Assembly: GCA_964023205.1 (NCBI GenBank)
Contig: OZ026848.1
Coordinates: forward strand, 1,602,501-1,666,500
DNA from: Lutraria lutraria
Lineage: Eukaryota > Mollusca > Bivalvia > Venerida > Mactridae
DNA length: 64,000 bases
Reading direction: 5' to 3'
Shown: positions 1 through 11,700 of the stretch, piece by piece
Layout of the letters: the number at the start of each line of letters is the position of its first letter
Numbering within the stretch: position 1 is the stretch's first letter
Notes under the pieces: generated by a model
Databases searched by the model: none
What the model saw: only the letters and a program-made list of their open reading frames with translations
What the model was told of the DNA's origin: nothing
Position numbers and translations under genes: made by a program

Positions 1-1905
1 ATATCTGTGGCTTATACTGAAAATACACAAAGATTTTTTTTAATTAAATAGAATAACATATTAATTATCCAATTACCTTGGCAAAGGGTTAAAGTTTGTA
101 ATAACATAACTTCTGAATATGTCTTAATCAATTTACAGTCATTAAAAGAAGGAATATAAGACACACTTGTTTGAAGTACGTAATAAATTAATTTGAAAAT
201 TAGACTCACTACATGTTAATAATGTCATACTGTTTAATCCATGTTTGTTCCATGCAGTATCTACAGCATATGACATCCGTGTTCTGGTCTTACAAGGAAA
301 TTTAGAAAGTTTTGCTAGTTTTAATGGATGCTGTGTTGACTTTCTAATTACACAGCATGTTGCACCAGGGGTCTTGTTGACAAATCAAACAAGTTCAGGC
401 TTATAAGTGGGAGTCTTCAGACTGAAACACACAATTCAAATAAATAATTTGTCTATTAATGAATATTATTACTAAAAAGATTGAGCTTGAAAAATTTAGA
501 CAAAATTATTGATTTCTCTCCATATGTGGAGTAAGTTGCCGGCTCCTTGTGTTAGGGTATGTGAATACTGGTTAGAATAACAGTCCAGGTTAGGCGAACT
601 GGTGCCTATATAACTGAAATACTGAAAATGGTGTAAATCCACAGTAAAAAATAAATGTTTAACATTTATTTAAGCTTTACATTCAGGTCGAAACAGGGCA
701 GTTTGTACCGGCACACAACTCATCTTCCATGGTTCGTGTTAATGTCGTATGTGATCTATGTTCACACATTTCTCATTAGATACCCTCCTAATCTTCATAG
801 AAGGGCCTAGCTACATGATTAAACATTGTCAAATGTCTGGGGCACCGATCCAAACCCACAGAATGAGCATGACAGCCATTTTGACAATAAAGCACCCAAA
901 TGTCCGCGTTTATGACCTTTATTACGATCCGCCAAAATAGCCTCCAAGACAAAGTTACGACATGAATTGTTACATTACTAATGGCTATGTGACTGATATG
1001 ATCATTTAATTTTATTCTTCTAAGACGAATATCTATTTATGATTTTATACGATAATATTTATTTTATCGACTCTTAGATTTCATTGAGACTAAATGCTGA
1101 AGAGTTCCGAAATTACCCAGAAATTCACGATACGCACGATATTAATGATACCCAGCTTACCTTAAAAGAAGAAATATGCAGGATAATTAAGTACATTTTG
1201 TAATTACATTTACAATCACGTATTTGTTAGGGTGGAAACAAAGCTGATAGTGTTAATAAAAGATGAAATGTACAGCTAAAAAGATTAAAAACAGCCTAAC
1301 CACTCAAAAATGATGGCACAGTCTGGTTACCCCTGTCTCAAAACAGGTCCTGGGTAAGCACTTACAGATGCAATGTCAAATGGCAAGAAATTTCAAAGTA
1401 AGATAGCAGCAAGGTAAAAGGAAAATTTATAACAGTTACAAGGGGTTAGAATTTGTCTAAAAGAAAAGAGGTGCATATATGTGTCTGACTACATTAACTA
1501 CTTAGATTTATCAAATTTGACTCGTCAGTGGGAATATGGACTCAAATAAATTTGTAAATGTACAAGTGAATACTTCTTGAAAATATTTCAGATCCTGTTC
1601 ATCCAGTTCATTGAATCATTAGCAATTTATTTTAGAATTTATTTTATTTCAATTTACATTTTTACATGAACATTGTGGCTATTATTCCAACTTACATTTT
1701 TACATGTACATTGTGGCGAGACTGCTTTAGAAGTTGCAATATCACGCTTTTCACTAGACTGTGAATCATTCATCAAGGTTGACATCCATATCAGGGGATC
1801 TGGAAAGTATAATAAATATAGCAAGTGAACAACGGATACATAGAAAAAATCAACAGTCACATAGCAAGTTTTATTTTATCATCTTTTTTTAAGGAAAAGA
1901 TGATC
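1..1905. other. AT-rich stretch without a recognisable gene
   Basis: Apart from the SINE tail near 520-650 I see no exon with paired splice sites and no ORF beyond about 70 codons. An 'acttacatttttacatg' phrase occurs twice at 1655-1705 as a short local duplication. Confidence 0.5.
520..650 (+). repeat. Tail fragment of a tRNA-derived SINE (family 2)
   Basis: The stretch has 'tgtggagtaagttgccggct', then a 'ggcgaactgg' word and an A-rich end. The same order of words is seen in the 3' half of the SINE at 41035-41262. No A or B box remains here, so this is a 5'-truncated copy. Confidence 0.4.
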
Positions 1906-2508
1906 ATTGTGAGTAGGGCTGTGGATCGTTGGGTAAGTAGAGATCCGATGCAATCCATGATTCAACATATACGATCCACAAATCGAATCATGAATCTTTT
2001 GTTATCAAGTAACCCATCAAAAACTTCAACATTGCAGCCCTGAAGACAGCTAAATTTAATTTTCTTTTAGGAATTACAATGAAGTAAATCAATATAAATT
2101 GTTCAAAAACTTCAACATTGCAGTCCTGAAGACAGCTAAATTTAATTTTCTTTTAGGAATTATAATGAAGTAAATCAATTGTTCCATGAAGTAAATCAAT
2201 ATAAATTGTTCTATGGCTTAAATTTATACATACTCCATTCCAATTAATGGATTAACCAGCATCATTTTCTGGTTTGAGCTTGTGACCCAATATTTAAAGA
2301 TCCGATTGGATAAACATTTTAAGTAATCCATGATGAGACTATAGTCATCCAGAGAAAAGGGATTTCTAAGAGTAAAGAATACACTTTACGTTAAAAGACA
2401 AGATCGCGAACCACGAATCTCAGTAATGACGATTATTCGTACTCGATTTTTCAGTTTGATTCGTGATTACCCGAGTACTCGGATACTCGCAACAGCCCTA
2501 ATTGTGAG
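1906..2508. mobile_element. Non-autonomous hAT-type element with 8-bp target duplication
   Basis: The element proper runs 1914-2500. It begins TAGGGCTGT and ends ACAGCCCTA, so its termini are inverted. It is flanked on both sides by the same 8 bases, ATTGTGAG (1906-1913 and 2501-2508). An 8-bp duplication with short TAGGG-type inverted ends is characteristic of hAT transposons. The 587-bp interior encodes no transposase that I can read, so it is a MITE-like passenger. It contains an internal 86-bp tandem duplication (2021-2190). Confidence 0.75.
2021..2215. repeat. Two-copy 86-bp tandem duplication inside the hAT element
   Basis: The phrase starting 'aaacttcaacattgcag' at 2021 recurs at 2107. 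About 75 bases follow in near-identical form, ending in 'gaagtaaatcaat'. A partial third copy of that ending follows. Only a few substitutions separate the two copies, so the duplication looks recent. Confidence 0.7.
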
Positions 2509-2551
2509 TACATGTATATCTTTAATTAAAGTAAATTAGGAGCGAGAAAAA

Positions 2552-2626
2552 TCCATGGTCATCACCAGGGATTGAACCCAGGACCCTTAGCACTGTAGGC
2601 TGACACTCAACCACATCGCTAACTCA
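2552..2626 (-). repeat. tRNA-like SINE head, minus strand
   Basis: Read on the minus strand it has a D-arm-like 'tagcgatgtggttgagtg' and a clear B box (GGTTCAATCCC) about 35 bases further on. That is the spacing of a Pol III internal promoter. Stems do not pair well enough for a working tRNA. It lies just upstream of the Helentron-like element. Confidence 0.5.
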
Positions 2627-2762
2627 TCAACACAACTGTTGAAAATGGCCATGGTCCTACAACCACTAAACTCCTCCCCCTTGTACTTGTAACATCTTTT
2701 CTGTCCGAGCGGTATATGAAGGTATAAACTGGTTTCAAACTTACAACAAGTAATAATGCATA

Positions 2763-4241
2763 AACAAGAGGGCCATGATGGCCCTATATCGCTCACCAGA
2801 TAAAAAGACTCTTAGAGAAAATTATCATGAGCCTTTGTAAAATTAAGTGAGCCTGGGGTGGGGCCAATTTTTGCCATACGGTAATAATTTAAACAAACTT
2901 GGTAGATGTCCACCAGACAATGTTACATACAAAATTATGTAAGCTCTAGGCCTTGAGGTTTTGGACAAGATGATTTTCTTGTTATCCTATATAAGCCTAT
3001 ACAAATCATGTGAACCCCGGGGCGGGGCAAATTTTCACCCTGGGGCCATACTTTTAACAGACTTGGTAGAGGTCCACCAGACAATGCTACATACCAAATA
3101 TCTTAGCTCTAGGTCTTTTGGTTTCAGACAAGAAGATTTTTTCAATTTTCCTAAATAGATTAGAGTAAACCCCAGGGCAGGGCCAATTTTGACTCCAGGG
3201 CAATAACTTGTCAGGGATTCACTAGATAATGCTACATATAAAATATCTAGGCTCTAGGGATTGTGGTTTCGGTCTATATGAATCAAGTGACCCCTGGGGC
3301 GGGGCCAATTTTGACCCTAAGGCAACTTGGTAGAGGTCCACTAGACAATGCTACCCACCAAATATCTAAACTCTAGGCATTGTAGTTTCTGACAAGAAGA
3401 TTTTTAAAATTCCCTATATATAAGTCTATGTAATATCAAGTGACCACTGGGGCCGGGTCAATTTTGACCCTAGGGCAATAATTTGAACAAATTTGGTAGA
3501 GGTCCACTAGACAATGCTAGACTCCAAAAATCTAAACCCTAGGCACTGTAGTTTCTGACAAGAAGATTTTTAAAATTTCCCTATATATAAGTCTATGTAA
3601 TATCAAGTGACCACTGGGGCCGGGCCAATTTTGACCCTAGGGCAATAATTTGAACAAATTTGGTGGAGGTCCACTAGACAATGTTAGACTCTAAATATCT
3701 AAACCCTAGGCACTGTAGTTTCTGACAAGAAGATTTTTAAAATTTCCCTATATATAAGTCTATGTAATATCAAGTGACCCCTGGGGCCGAACCAATTTTG
3801 ACCCTAGGGCAATAATTTGAACAAATTTGGTGGAGGTCTACTAGACAATGCTACACATCAAATATCTAAGCTCTAGGCACTGAAGTTTCTGACAAGAATA
3901 TTTTTAAAATTTCCCTATATAAATCTATATAAAAATTAAAATCAAGTGACTCCTGGGGCAGGCCAATTTTGACCCTAGGGCAATAATTTGAACAAACTTG
4001 GTGGAGGTCTACTAGACAATGCTACACATCAAATATCTAAGCTCTAGGCCCTGTGGTTTTGGAGAAGAAGATTTTCAAAGTTTTCCTAATGGTTACCATA
4101 GCAATCAGTTTTTGATGAAATTAATTTTTTTTTGAACAACTTTGGTAGAGCTTCATGCATGGAACATCCCTGTAAAGTTTTGTTGAAATTGGCCAACTGG
4201 TTAAGAAGGAGATGAGCACTTTGTGCTCTGGTGAGCTAAAA
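2763..4241 (+). mobile_element. Pearl/Helentron-like element 1 with tandem-repeat core
   Basis: The 5' end has a palindrome, AGGGCCATGATGGCCCT, followed by ATCGCTCACC. The 3' end has a hairpin (GAGCAC-TTT-GTGCTC), then TGGTGAG and CTAA. GCTCACC at the left is the inverse of GGTGAGC at the right. Between them lie about seven diverged units of about 160 bp, each with 'ccaattttgaccc', 'aggtccactagacaatg' and 'ctctaggc'. A 5' palindrome, short inverted ends, a minisatellite core and a terminal hairpin before CTRR match non-autonomous Helentron/HINE elements and bivalve pearl elements. The class is inferred; no Rep/helicase ORF is present. Confidence 0.6.
2990..4075 (+). repeat. Internal ~160-bp tandem repeats of element 1
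   Basis: About seven units start with a phrase like 'aagtgaccnctggggc' (near 3008, 3160, 3290, 3440, 3610, 3775 and 3945). They diverge by substitution and short deletion. Units 3440-3775 are most alike, which suggests local amplification in the middle of the core. Confidence 0.65.
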
Positions 4242-5068
4242 ATGAATGTACGTTTACTAAGTGATATAATCTGTTTCTTATAATGCTTCCCAGTGCAGAG
4301 CTATTCAAAGCATTTTATATTGCTGACAGCAGTTTGTCATCTCTGAAATTTGCTTTCTGAGCATGACGTCATTCAACAAAATAGCGCAAAATGTTAATAT
4401 TTCCGGTATAACAATAGATTATGGAAGGCCTGTGCACCATGCTGTATATACATGTGAAATGACAATTGCTAATTGCTAAATGCAAATAGCAAATTGTTGT
4501 AGAGGCCAGGAGCATTAGTATGCAATAGTTCAAATATTACTTTAAAATAAATTACAAAGAAAATCTAGCTTAAATTAAGGTAACCCTATATACCTCTTGT
4601 CAAAGATTTTTCTTGCCATTGATGAGAGTATATAATACAGACTATACTGTGCAACTACCACAAGTATTTCACACGGCAAATGGGCGTCCAGCAATGGGCA
4701 ATAAGCATTCAGCAACTGGCATTTCGCATGGCGCACCGGCCTTCCATAGAAAATGAAGGCGTCTGTTAGTGATGAAACGATAATTAAGTAGAATCGAATA
4801 ATCATCGCTGATAGCTTGAGGTCGGCGACTATCGATTGTTAGAGGTGTTAAATTGATGTTACAGGTAAGTATAGACCGCTGCCGCTATTTGAGCAACTGA
4901 CCTCTTTCGTATCTAGTGAAATTTTCCCATATCCAGGTCAGGTTTGACACCTAAACTCAAGTCTGTCCATCCGAGACTGACATAAATCGCAAAGAGCCAG
5001 TGATACCCACGAATAGCTGGTTGGCAAGGACATCCGATGAATTTTGCAAGTAGGAAAATCCCATTCTT
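4242..5068. other. Unassigned stretch between the two Helentron-like elements
   Basis: I see no coding exon or tRNA-like head. A few short repeats of 'aattgctaaatgcaaatagc' type occur at 4460-4495. The flanks of both elements fall in this AT-rich DNA. Confidence 0.4.
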
Positions 5069-6201
5069 AAACAAGAGGGCCAAGATGGCCCTATATTGCT
5101 CACATGACAATCACTGTTCACTCATTAAAACATTGTTTTGAACTGGTGACCTAGTTTTTGACCCCAGACGACCTATGTTCGAATTTGTCTTACATATCAT
5201 TAAGACAAACAGCCTGACTAGGTTTGGTGAAGATACAATCAAAATTTGACATCTACAGTGTTAATAAGGTTTTCCTAAGATTTGACCTTGTGACCTGGTT
5301 TTTGACCCTAGGTGACCCATATTTGAACTTGTCTTTAATATAATTAAGACAAACAATCTGACAAGGTTTGGCCAAGATCCAATCAAAACCATGACATTTA
5401 GAGCTTTTACAAGATTTTTACCTAAGATTTGACCTTGTGACCCAGTTTTTTAACCCGGCTGACCCATGTTCATCCCTGACCCACATATCATTGAGGCAAA
5501 CATTAAATTAAAACTGTGACATCTACAGTGTTAACAAAGTTTTCCTAAGATTTGACCTGGTGACCTAGTTATTGACCCCAGATGACCCATATTTATACTT
5601 GATCGTTATATCATTAAAACAAACGATTTGACAAAGTTTGGTGAAGATCCAATAATAACTGTGAAATCTACAGTGTTATCATGGTTTTTCATAAGATTTG
5701 ACCTAGCGACCTTATTTTTGACCCAAGATGACCCATGTTCGAACTCGTCCAAGATATTATAAAGACAAACATTCTGACAAGGTTTCATGATCATCCAATC
5801 AAAACAGTGACTTCTAGAGTGTTCACAAGGTTTTCCAGCAATTTGCCCTAGTGACCTAATTTTACTACAGAAATTACCCATTATCAAACTTGACCTACAT
5901 ATTATTAAAATAAACATTCTGACAAAGTTTCATGAAGATAAATGCAAAAAAGTGATTTCTAAAGTGTTCACAAGGTTTTCCCTTATTTGGCCCTGGTGAC
6001 CTAGTTTTTGACCCCAAATGGCCCAATATCAAACTTGTGCGAGATTTTGTTGATATTAACGTTTTGACCCAGTTTTGCTAAAATTGAGCCAAAAATGTGG
6101 CCCCTAGTGTGGTCACAACAAAAAGTTTGACGATGCACGACGCCGGACAGAGAGTGATCCTAATAGCTCACTTTGTCACTTTGTGACATGTGAGCTAAAA
6201 A
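5069..6201 (+). mobile_element. Pearl/Helentron-like element 2 with a different repeat core
   Basis: The 5' palindrome (AGGGCCAAGATGGCCCT) followed by TTGCTCAC, and the 3' 'gtgagctaaaaa', are nearly identical to those of element 1. The core is a different family of about seven 140-bp units. Each has 'gacctagtttttgacccca', 'gacccatgttcgaac' and 'aagacaaacattctgacaa'. The 3' part carries 'acgacgccggacagagag' and a Cac/Gtg hairpin. Same ends with an unrelated satellite core is the pattern of element families that swap their tandem-repeat payload. Confidence 0.6.
5143..6060 (+). repeat. Internal ~140-bp tandem repeats of element 2
   Basis: Units recur near 5143, 5282, 5421, 5548, 5695, 5835 and 5987, marked by 'gtgacctagtttttgac'. 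The last two are the most diverged. Small ORFs called here (for example 5606-5917) simply read through these repeats. Confidence 0.6.
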
Positions 6202-7780
6202 GACTGTCACCTAACAAATGAGGCATTATTGCTGTTAACAACGATTACCAGTAGTGGTGTTTTATATATGCTGGGAACAGGGCGAAAGTTAGTATCTATT
6301 TTTAGAAAATACTCCAGACTGGATCGCTTTCTATTAATTACCTATGATACGCTACGCCCGAACAAAAGTTGACCGAAAAACAAAAAGGGATATGATCGGG
6401 AATATGGAATTCATTTTTAAAATGATGCCTAGCTCAACGTCATCGCTATAAAAGCTGTTTATGACTCATTAATGTGTCCATTAAAATCTAAGAGAGCTGG
6501 TGAACTCATACCCGAATTCGTCTACGCATTCTCTCAGTATACTCGTACCCGACTTTTAAGATGTGAATATGACCTGTACTTCTCATACTTGTTGGAGTAA
6601 TAATTATTTTAGACCATTTAGTGATTTTTTGCTCATTTGTACCAACAAAACGTGTAAGGAATCTTGATTTTGTGTTAGTTTTTTTATACTGACATTTGAA
6701 ATTATGTTTTTTTGCAAGTATGTGACTTCATGTCGACAAACTGTTTTTATAAACAAAAACAATCAATGTAGATAAAGTTTTACATCAACAAAGATGGGTA
6801 CAAGTTGATTCAAAGTCAGAATCCTCTGTAATATAGTGTTCAGTGAGAAGCAGGGAGGTTCAGGTCAACAGTCTTGAAGTTTTTTGGGTTTCAGATTATA
6901 TATCGTCGGTTGACATGTATTCGATACTTTCTGTTTTCTGCGCATAAACGCTTGGCAGGAAGTAGAATGGCGTCATTTTTTGTTTATGCAATGGCCACTG
7001 CTCGACCTTGATATTTTACGATCCGCACGATATAATTCCAAAATATGTCGTTATCAAGTATGTAAACAGTCAATTTGAAACACACAGTAAATTAATATAA
7101 CCGCTCAATTTACTACGCCATTTTATCACTTTAACAACAATATTGTTAAAATGAAAATAAGAAAAACTGAGAAAATATTTTGACTTAAGACTGGGAATTT
7201 GGCTCGTCTGCTATCTAGATCACACGACCATCATGCAACAGTTGTATTTCCTGTCCACTACAGGGTGTTTGAAAAGTGTTCATGTCTTATTTATTTTTCG
7301 CTAAAAATTCTTAGAATTGATTATTAGTACATCCAAGGACTTATATACATACATGGATTCGCAACTTCCGTATCAACAGTTTAAAGTAATCAAATCCAGC
7401 GATAATAATACGTGAATTAACGGGAATACAAGCTATTGTTTACAAAAGCGAAAATACGAAAATATCCGTGATAATCCGAATGATAATAACAGCGAAAATA
7501 TCCGTGGTATACAAATGTTTAATCTCGGAGACGAAAGGATTATTATAGATGTTTTATATTACTTTGTAGTAGAAACGTATTTATGATGGGGGATTTTTCT
7601 TGGTATTGAAGTAAATTGGTTATAATTAAGTGGTTAGTAAACAGTTTCTATTATATGTAGTGTATTAATGTAGCATTTCACAGCTAAAGCTTAGATTGGC
7701 GCAGTTTGGGCACTCGAGGATACATGATGGACAAAAGATCTGCGATCAATTGCCAAGATATTGAAGCGGTGTGTATATAA
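6202..7780. other. No recognisable gene
   Basis: AT-rich DNA with a short local repetition of 'aatatccgtg(g/a)ta' at 7455-7512. I found no paired splice sites around an open frame and no tRNA-like head. Confidence 0.4.
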
Positions 7781-7905
7781 TATTTATAAATTGGCTGTGG
7801 TATTCACCAGCCCGATTGGCTCAGTTGGTAGAGCATCTGACTTGCAAGCAGGAGGTCGAGGATTCGTGCCCCGCATCGGGTACATTATTTTCCTCCTCCT
7901 ATTAA
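7781..7905 (+). repeat. tRNA-Ala(TGC)-like SINE (family 1), fullest copy
   Basis: A near-complete tRNA fold lies at 7810-7881. The acceptor arms are GCCCGAT and ATCGGGT, the D arm is GCTC...GAGC, and the anticodon loop CTTGCAA would read TGC (Ala). The anticodon and T stems have mismatches and the B box is degraded ('gattcgtgcc'). The flanks ('atttataaattggctg' before, 'tacattattttcctcct' after) recur at 38187 and 38439, so it is a SINE or repeat copy and not a lone functional tRNA gene. Confidence 0.6.
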
Positions 7906-8394
7906 AATATTAACATAAAAATACGTACGTTATCCTCTAAATTAGACAAAACAATAACTCAATGTTGTAGTAAAACGTAAGGTTTTTAATTGAATGACAC
8001 CGATAAACAAACTTAACTCACCTTATTTACGGCAGAATATCGATTGAAATTGAATAGTCGTTTGTTCGTAGTGGATCAGCTTGCGGTGTTATCATCCATC
8101 AAAAACTTCACTTCCGGTAAGGGAGTAAGCGTTATAATTATAAACTGGTTTATTGTGGTGAACCTTCCTTTGCATTGATTAAATATAGTTTACAATACAC
8201 ATGGCTCGAGATAAAGTTATTGACGAATTATTTGCTAAATTTTGCTCATATTCGTATGATCGTATTAAAACGAAATAATATAACGTATGTAAATATAATA
8301 AGTACTCCCTCCATTTGGTCGCTACTAAAAGACGGAACGGGACGTGTTTTAGTCGGCATGCCTAAAGTACGTAAAGAGACGAAAACGGAGTAAA

Positions 8395-8705
8395 GTGGGG
8401 TAAAGTGGCGTAAAACAACATATATATGGATGTATTTTATATGTTTTAGTTCTAAACGCTTTAGAACATAAAATTACTGTAATATGCAACAATAATGTAA
8501 TTTTATCCAATAGTTTATTTTTTTAAATCATACATAATTATTATACTGTATGAGTACGTATATAAAGTGGAGGCAAAAAACGGCGTTTTAAGTGGCGTAA
8601 AACAATAAATGCATGAATCCATTTTATATTTTCTAGTTCTAAACACTTAACAACATAAAAATACTGAAATATGCAATAATTAATGTTTTAGTAGGTAATG
8701 GGCCT
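8395..8705. repeat. Diverged two-copy ~190-bp direct duplication
   Basis: The block starting 'agtggcgtaaaacaac' near 8405 and running through 'agttctaaacgctttag' and 'aatatgcaa' recurs from about 8592 with scattered changes. It has no coding capacity. Confidence 0.55.
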
Positions 8706-8709
8706 CCAT

Positions 8710-11700
8710 TTTCCCCGTTCATTCACTGGTTCCCGTTCCATGTTCCAGTGCACTATCAAGGGATAAGTCCTAGTCCAATAATAAAGAAAAAAAGAAACAA
8801 TTCTACGGCCCTAGGTTTTAAGTTTTTATTTCTTTACCGATCTTTTATTTGTATATATCAAATTAAAGATAAAGCTCTCAACTTTTTGTCCCTAGTTGCG
8901 CCCGGATTTCAACTGTTTTAAACTTTTAACAATTAAAATAATATGTTGATACCCGCAAATTCTTTCAACATTTTCAAAAAAAAATAGCATTCTTATTTCT
9001 ATACAATTCAAGCTTATAGGTACTTGTATTATGTTAATGTTAATCATAATCGTAACGAGACTTGTTTAATTTAGTTAAGTTATAACACCTTGTGTGATGG
9101 ACGTTCAGTAATTAGTGTAGTTAATATGAATAAACTGATCAAAATGGGTGAAAAATGCATACAGAGTTTGATGCATGTATATTGTATGCGGGATATATTT
9201 AAAAAGTCAAAATATAGGTTCACCAATGTACTCTGTATAGGTTCAAATGCAATTTAACAAAAACTTACGAATTGTAGATTTCGATGAGGGGTCGACATGT
9301 TGTTATCTAGAATGCTTTTCCTAATTAGGTGATCGATGAACATAACTATAACGGAGATTCTCCTCCCTGTTTGTATTATCATGGTATTTATTTTCAAGCG
9401 CTGACAACATTTCGAATAGAAGCATTTATTAATCTTAATGTTCTTAGTACACGGAACCATTATTATCATATTGGAATTCTGTAAGAAGTTAAGATGTGGA
9501 GGAGCACGTGACATGTTTTAGCTGTGGAGGAGGAGGACCTGACCTAACATTCTCAATATCCACAATTTTTATATTAAAAAATACTCACGCAACTAGATAG
9601 TGATTTCATTGGTTCATACGTTTTAAAACTTGCAACGGTTGTATACATGAAATTCCTTTGATATATATTTCATAATAACGCAAATAAAATACCAGCAAGA
9701 AAAAATAGCGACCGACTCTGAAATATTGTCTAAGGTCGGACGAAGTTTGGGGGACCTTGTCCTATGGTTACAAGACTTGAGATTAGTCTCTGAGCTCAAA
9801 TATCTGATCTTGTCTTTAAAAAATGATCAGATGATAACAAATTCAGTCTGCATAATTCATTGAATATGGTTTAACATTAGCCAGCTCTATCTCCCCAACC
9901 ATTATACTTAGTTAATCGAATTGAGTTTTGTTGCAAGGCCCCGATGTTATAAAAATTGAGATTTGTTGCAAGGCCCCGAGGTTATAAAAATTGAGATCGA
10001 TCTCTGAACTCAAAATTCATATTTGTCTTTGGTATATTAATTTTTCAATTATGATCAGATGATATTATTATGGAACATTAACCTGACAGCATAATTGATC
10101 GGAACATGTATTTAAACATTAATCTGCCCTATCATTATACCGAAATACTTTGAGGGTGGAAGTAAGATTTGAGCTGTATGAATAATGATAACACAATTAT
10201 GTCCAATTTGTTAAAAAAATCAAGGATACTAATCTTTCATTTTCGTCGTGAAATACGCGTAATTCTTACATGCAGAATGTGACTGTAAAATACTTAGATA
10301 AGAGAGATAACAATAAAAGTATCGCGGGTACTTTTAAGACTAGTTACCAAACATTGACTGTCATTTATTTATGCAAGTTTGAGCTCTAGGGCAGTAGAGA
10401 ACAATCGTGATTTTTTTTTATTTGTAAACATAACTAGGGCCGGGGAATACGATTTACACATGTAGACTGCCTTGCTATCTTTACGCATTTAACGCGTCTT
10501 CGTAGCTAATAATTTTACGTAAGATAAGAAAATATTGACGAAACTTCATTCTCCAGTAGTTAGCTAAACTGGTAGCTAACAAAACTACAAACAAACTAAA
10601 GAGTATTGAACAATACAAACAAACAAAATCATTGTATATATTGCATCAAAGAATGAAAATTGGAATTAGAATATTTAACGTCATCATATGGGGCGTTTTG
10701 GTCAGCAAACTTACAATGCATTCATTGACATGGCACCTGGAGGTCAACAATGTCATTTAATCTGTTATGCCAACTTGATTACTCAGGACAATCAGTTTAC
10801 ATAGTAAATTATTAAATTAATTCAGATCAACATTTTTATTTTGTTTTTAACATTGTCTGAACAATTTCTTTAATTAACATGCATTAAATGCTACTGTAGA
10901 TCACCTACATTTTGTTTTCCAGTTTATGCTATCATGTAGTATTAGTAATGGAAATAATTTGTACTTAATTATGAAACGACCTTTTCACAATTTGCTTTAA
11001 GATGATTCTCTTATCTGTATGACAAGAGATAAGTCTTTATGATAGACATATATAAATACATGTATTGATAAGTGCTCATGTACTGAATATTGTGAATGCG
11101 TCTTGTTCATGCTCACTTGCGAATTTTGCTTGATTTTGCATCATCATACATGTATATCTGTATATTGATAATAATATGCCAATTACACAACATGTATGTA
11201 TAATATATATTATACTCTCCGTGTTTGGAGGAAATAAAGATATATGTTGTAATGAATCTTAATTTACAACAGTTATAAATCCATTTCTTGCTTTAAATAC
11301 ATTTTCAGATACATGGTTAGACCGATAGTCTGCTTGCCTTCCAGTAATCTAAAATATTACACACCGAAAATGAATGAGAATCACATTGTTCAAGCATTAG
11401 AAACAATTTTTAAATGAAATGATCGAAAACCAGTCACTTGGACATGGTTAGGTATATAATTATATTTATAAAACAGTAATTGTAGCAACATCATTTTATT
11501 GTTTATACTATGCTTTATACTTTTTTATTCATTCTTGACTTGAAAATGAAATATCAAATTGTATATCAGAGCTTTACACCAGACATATTAACAAACCAGG
11601 ATGTCTGTCTGCAGAAAAAGCTAGGGACATCCCGAATTTCTTGTATCGAACATAATTCTACCCCTATGAGGGTTCATGCGCCTGTCAAACAATATTGATA

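Noticed and set aside
7810..7881. Functional tRNA-Ala(TGC) gene
   Set aside because: Mismatches in the anticodon and T stems, a degraded B box, and recurring flanks at 38.2 and 38.45 kb indicate a SINE. A covariance-model tRNA scan would settle it.
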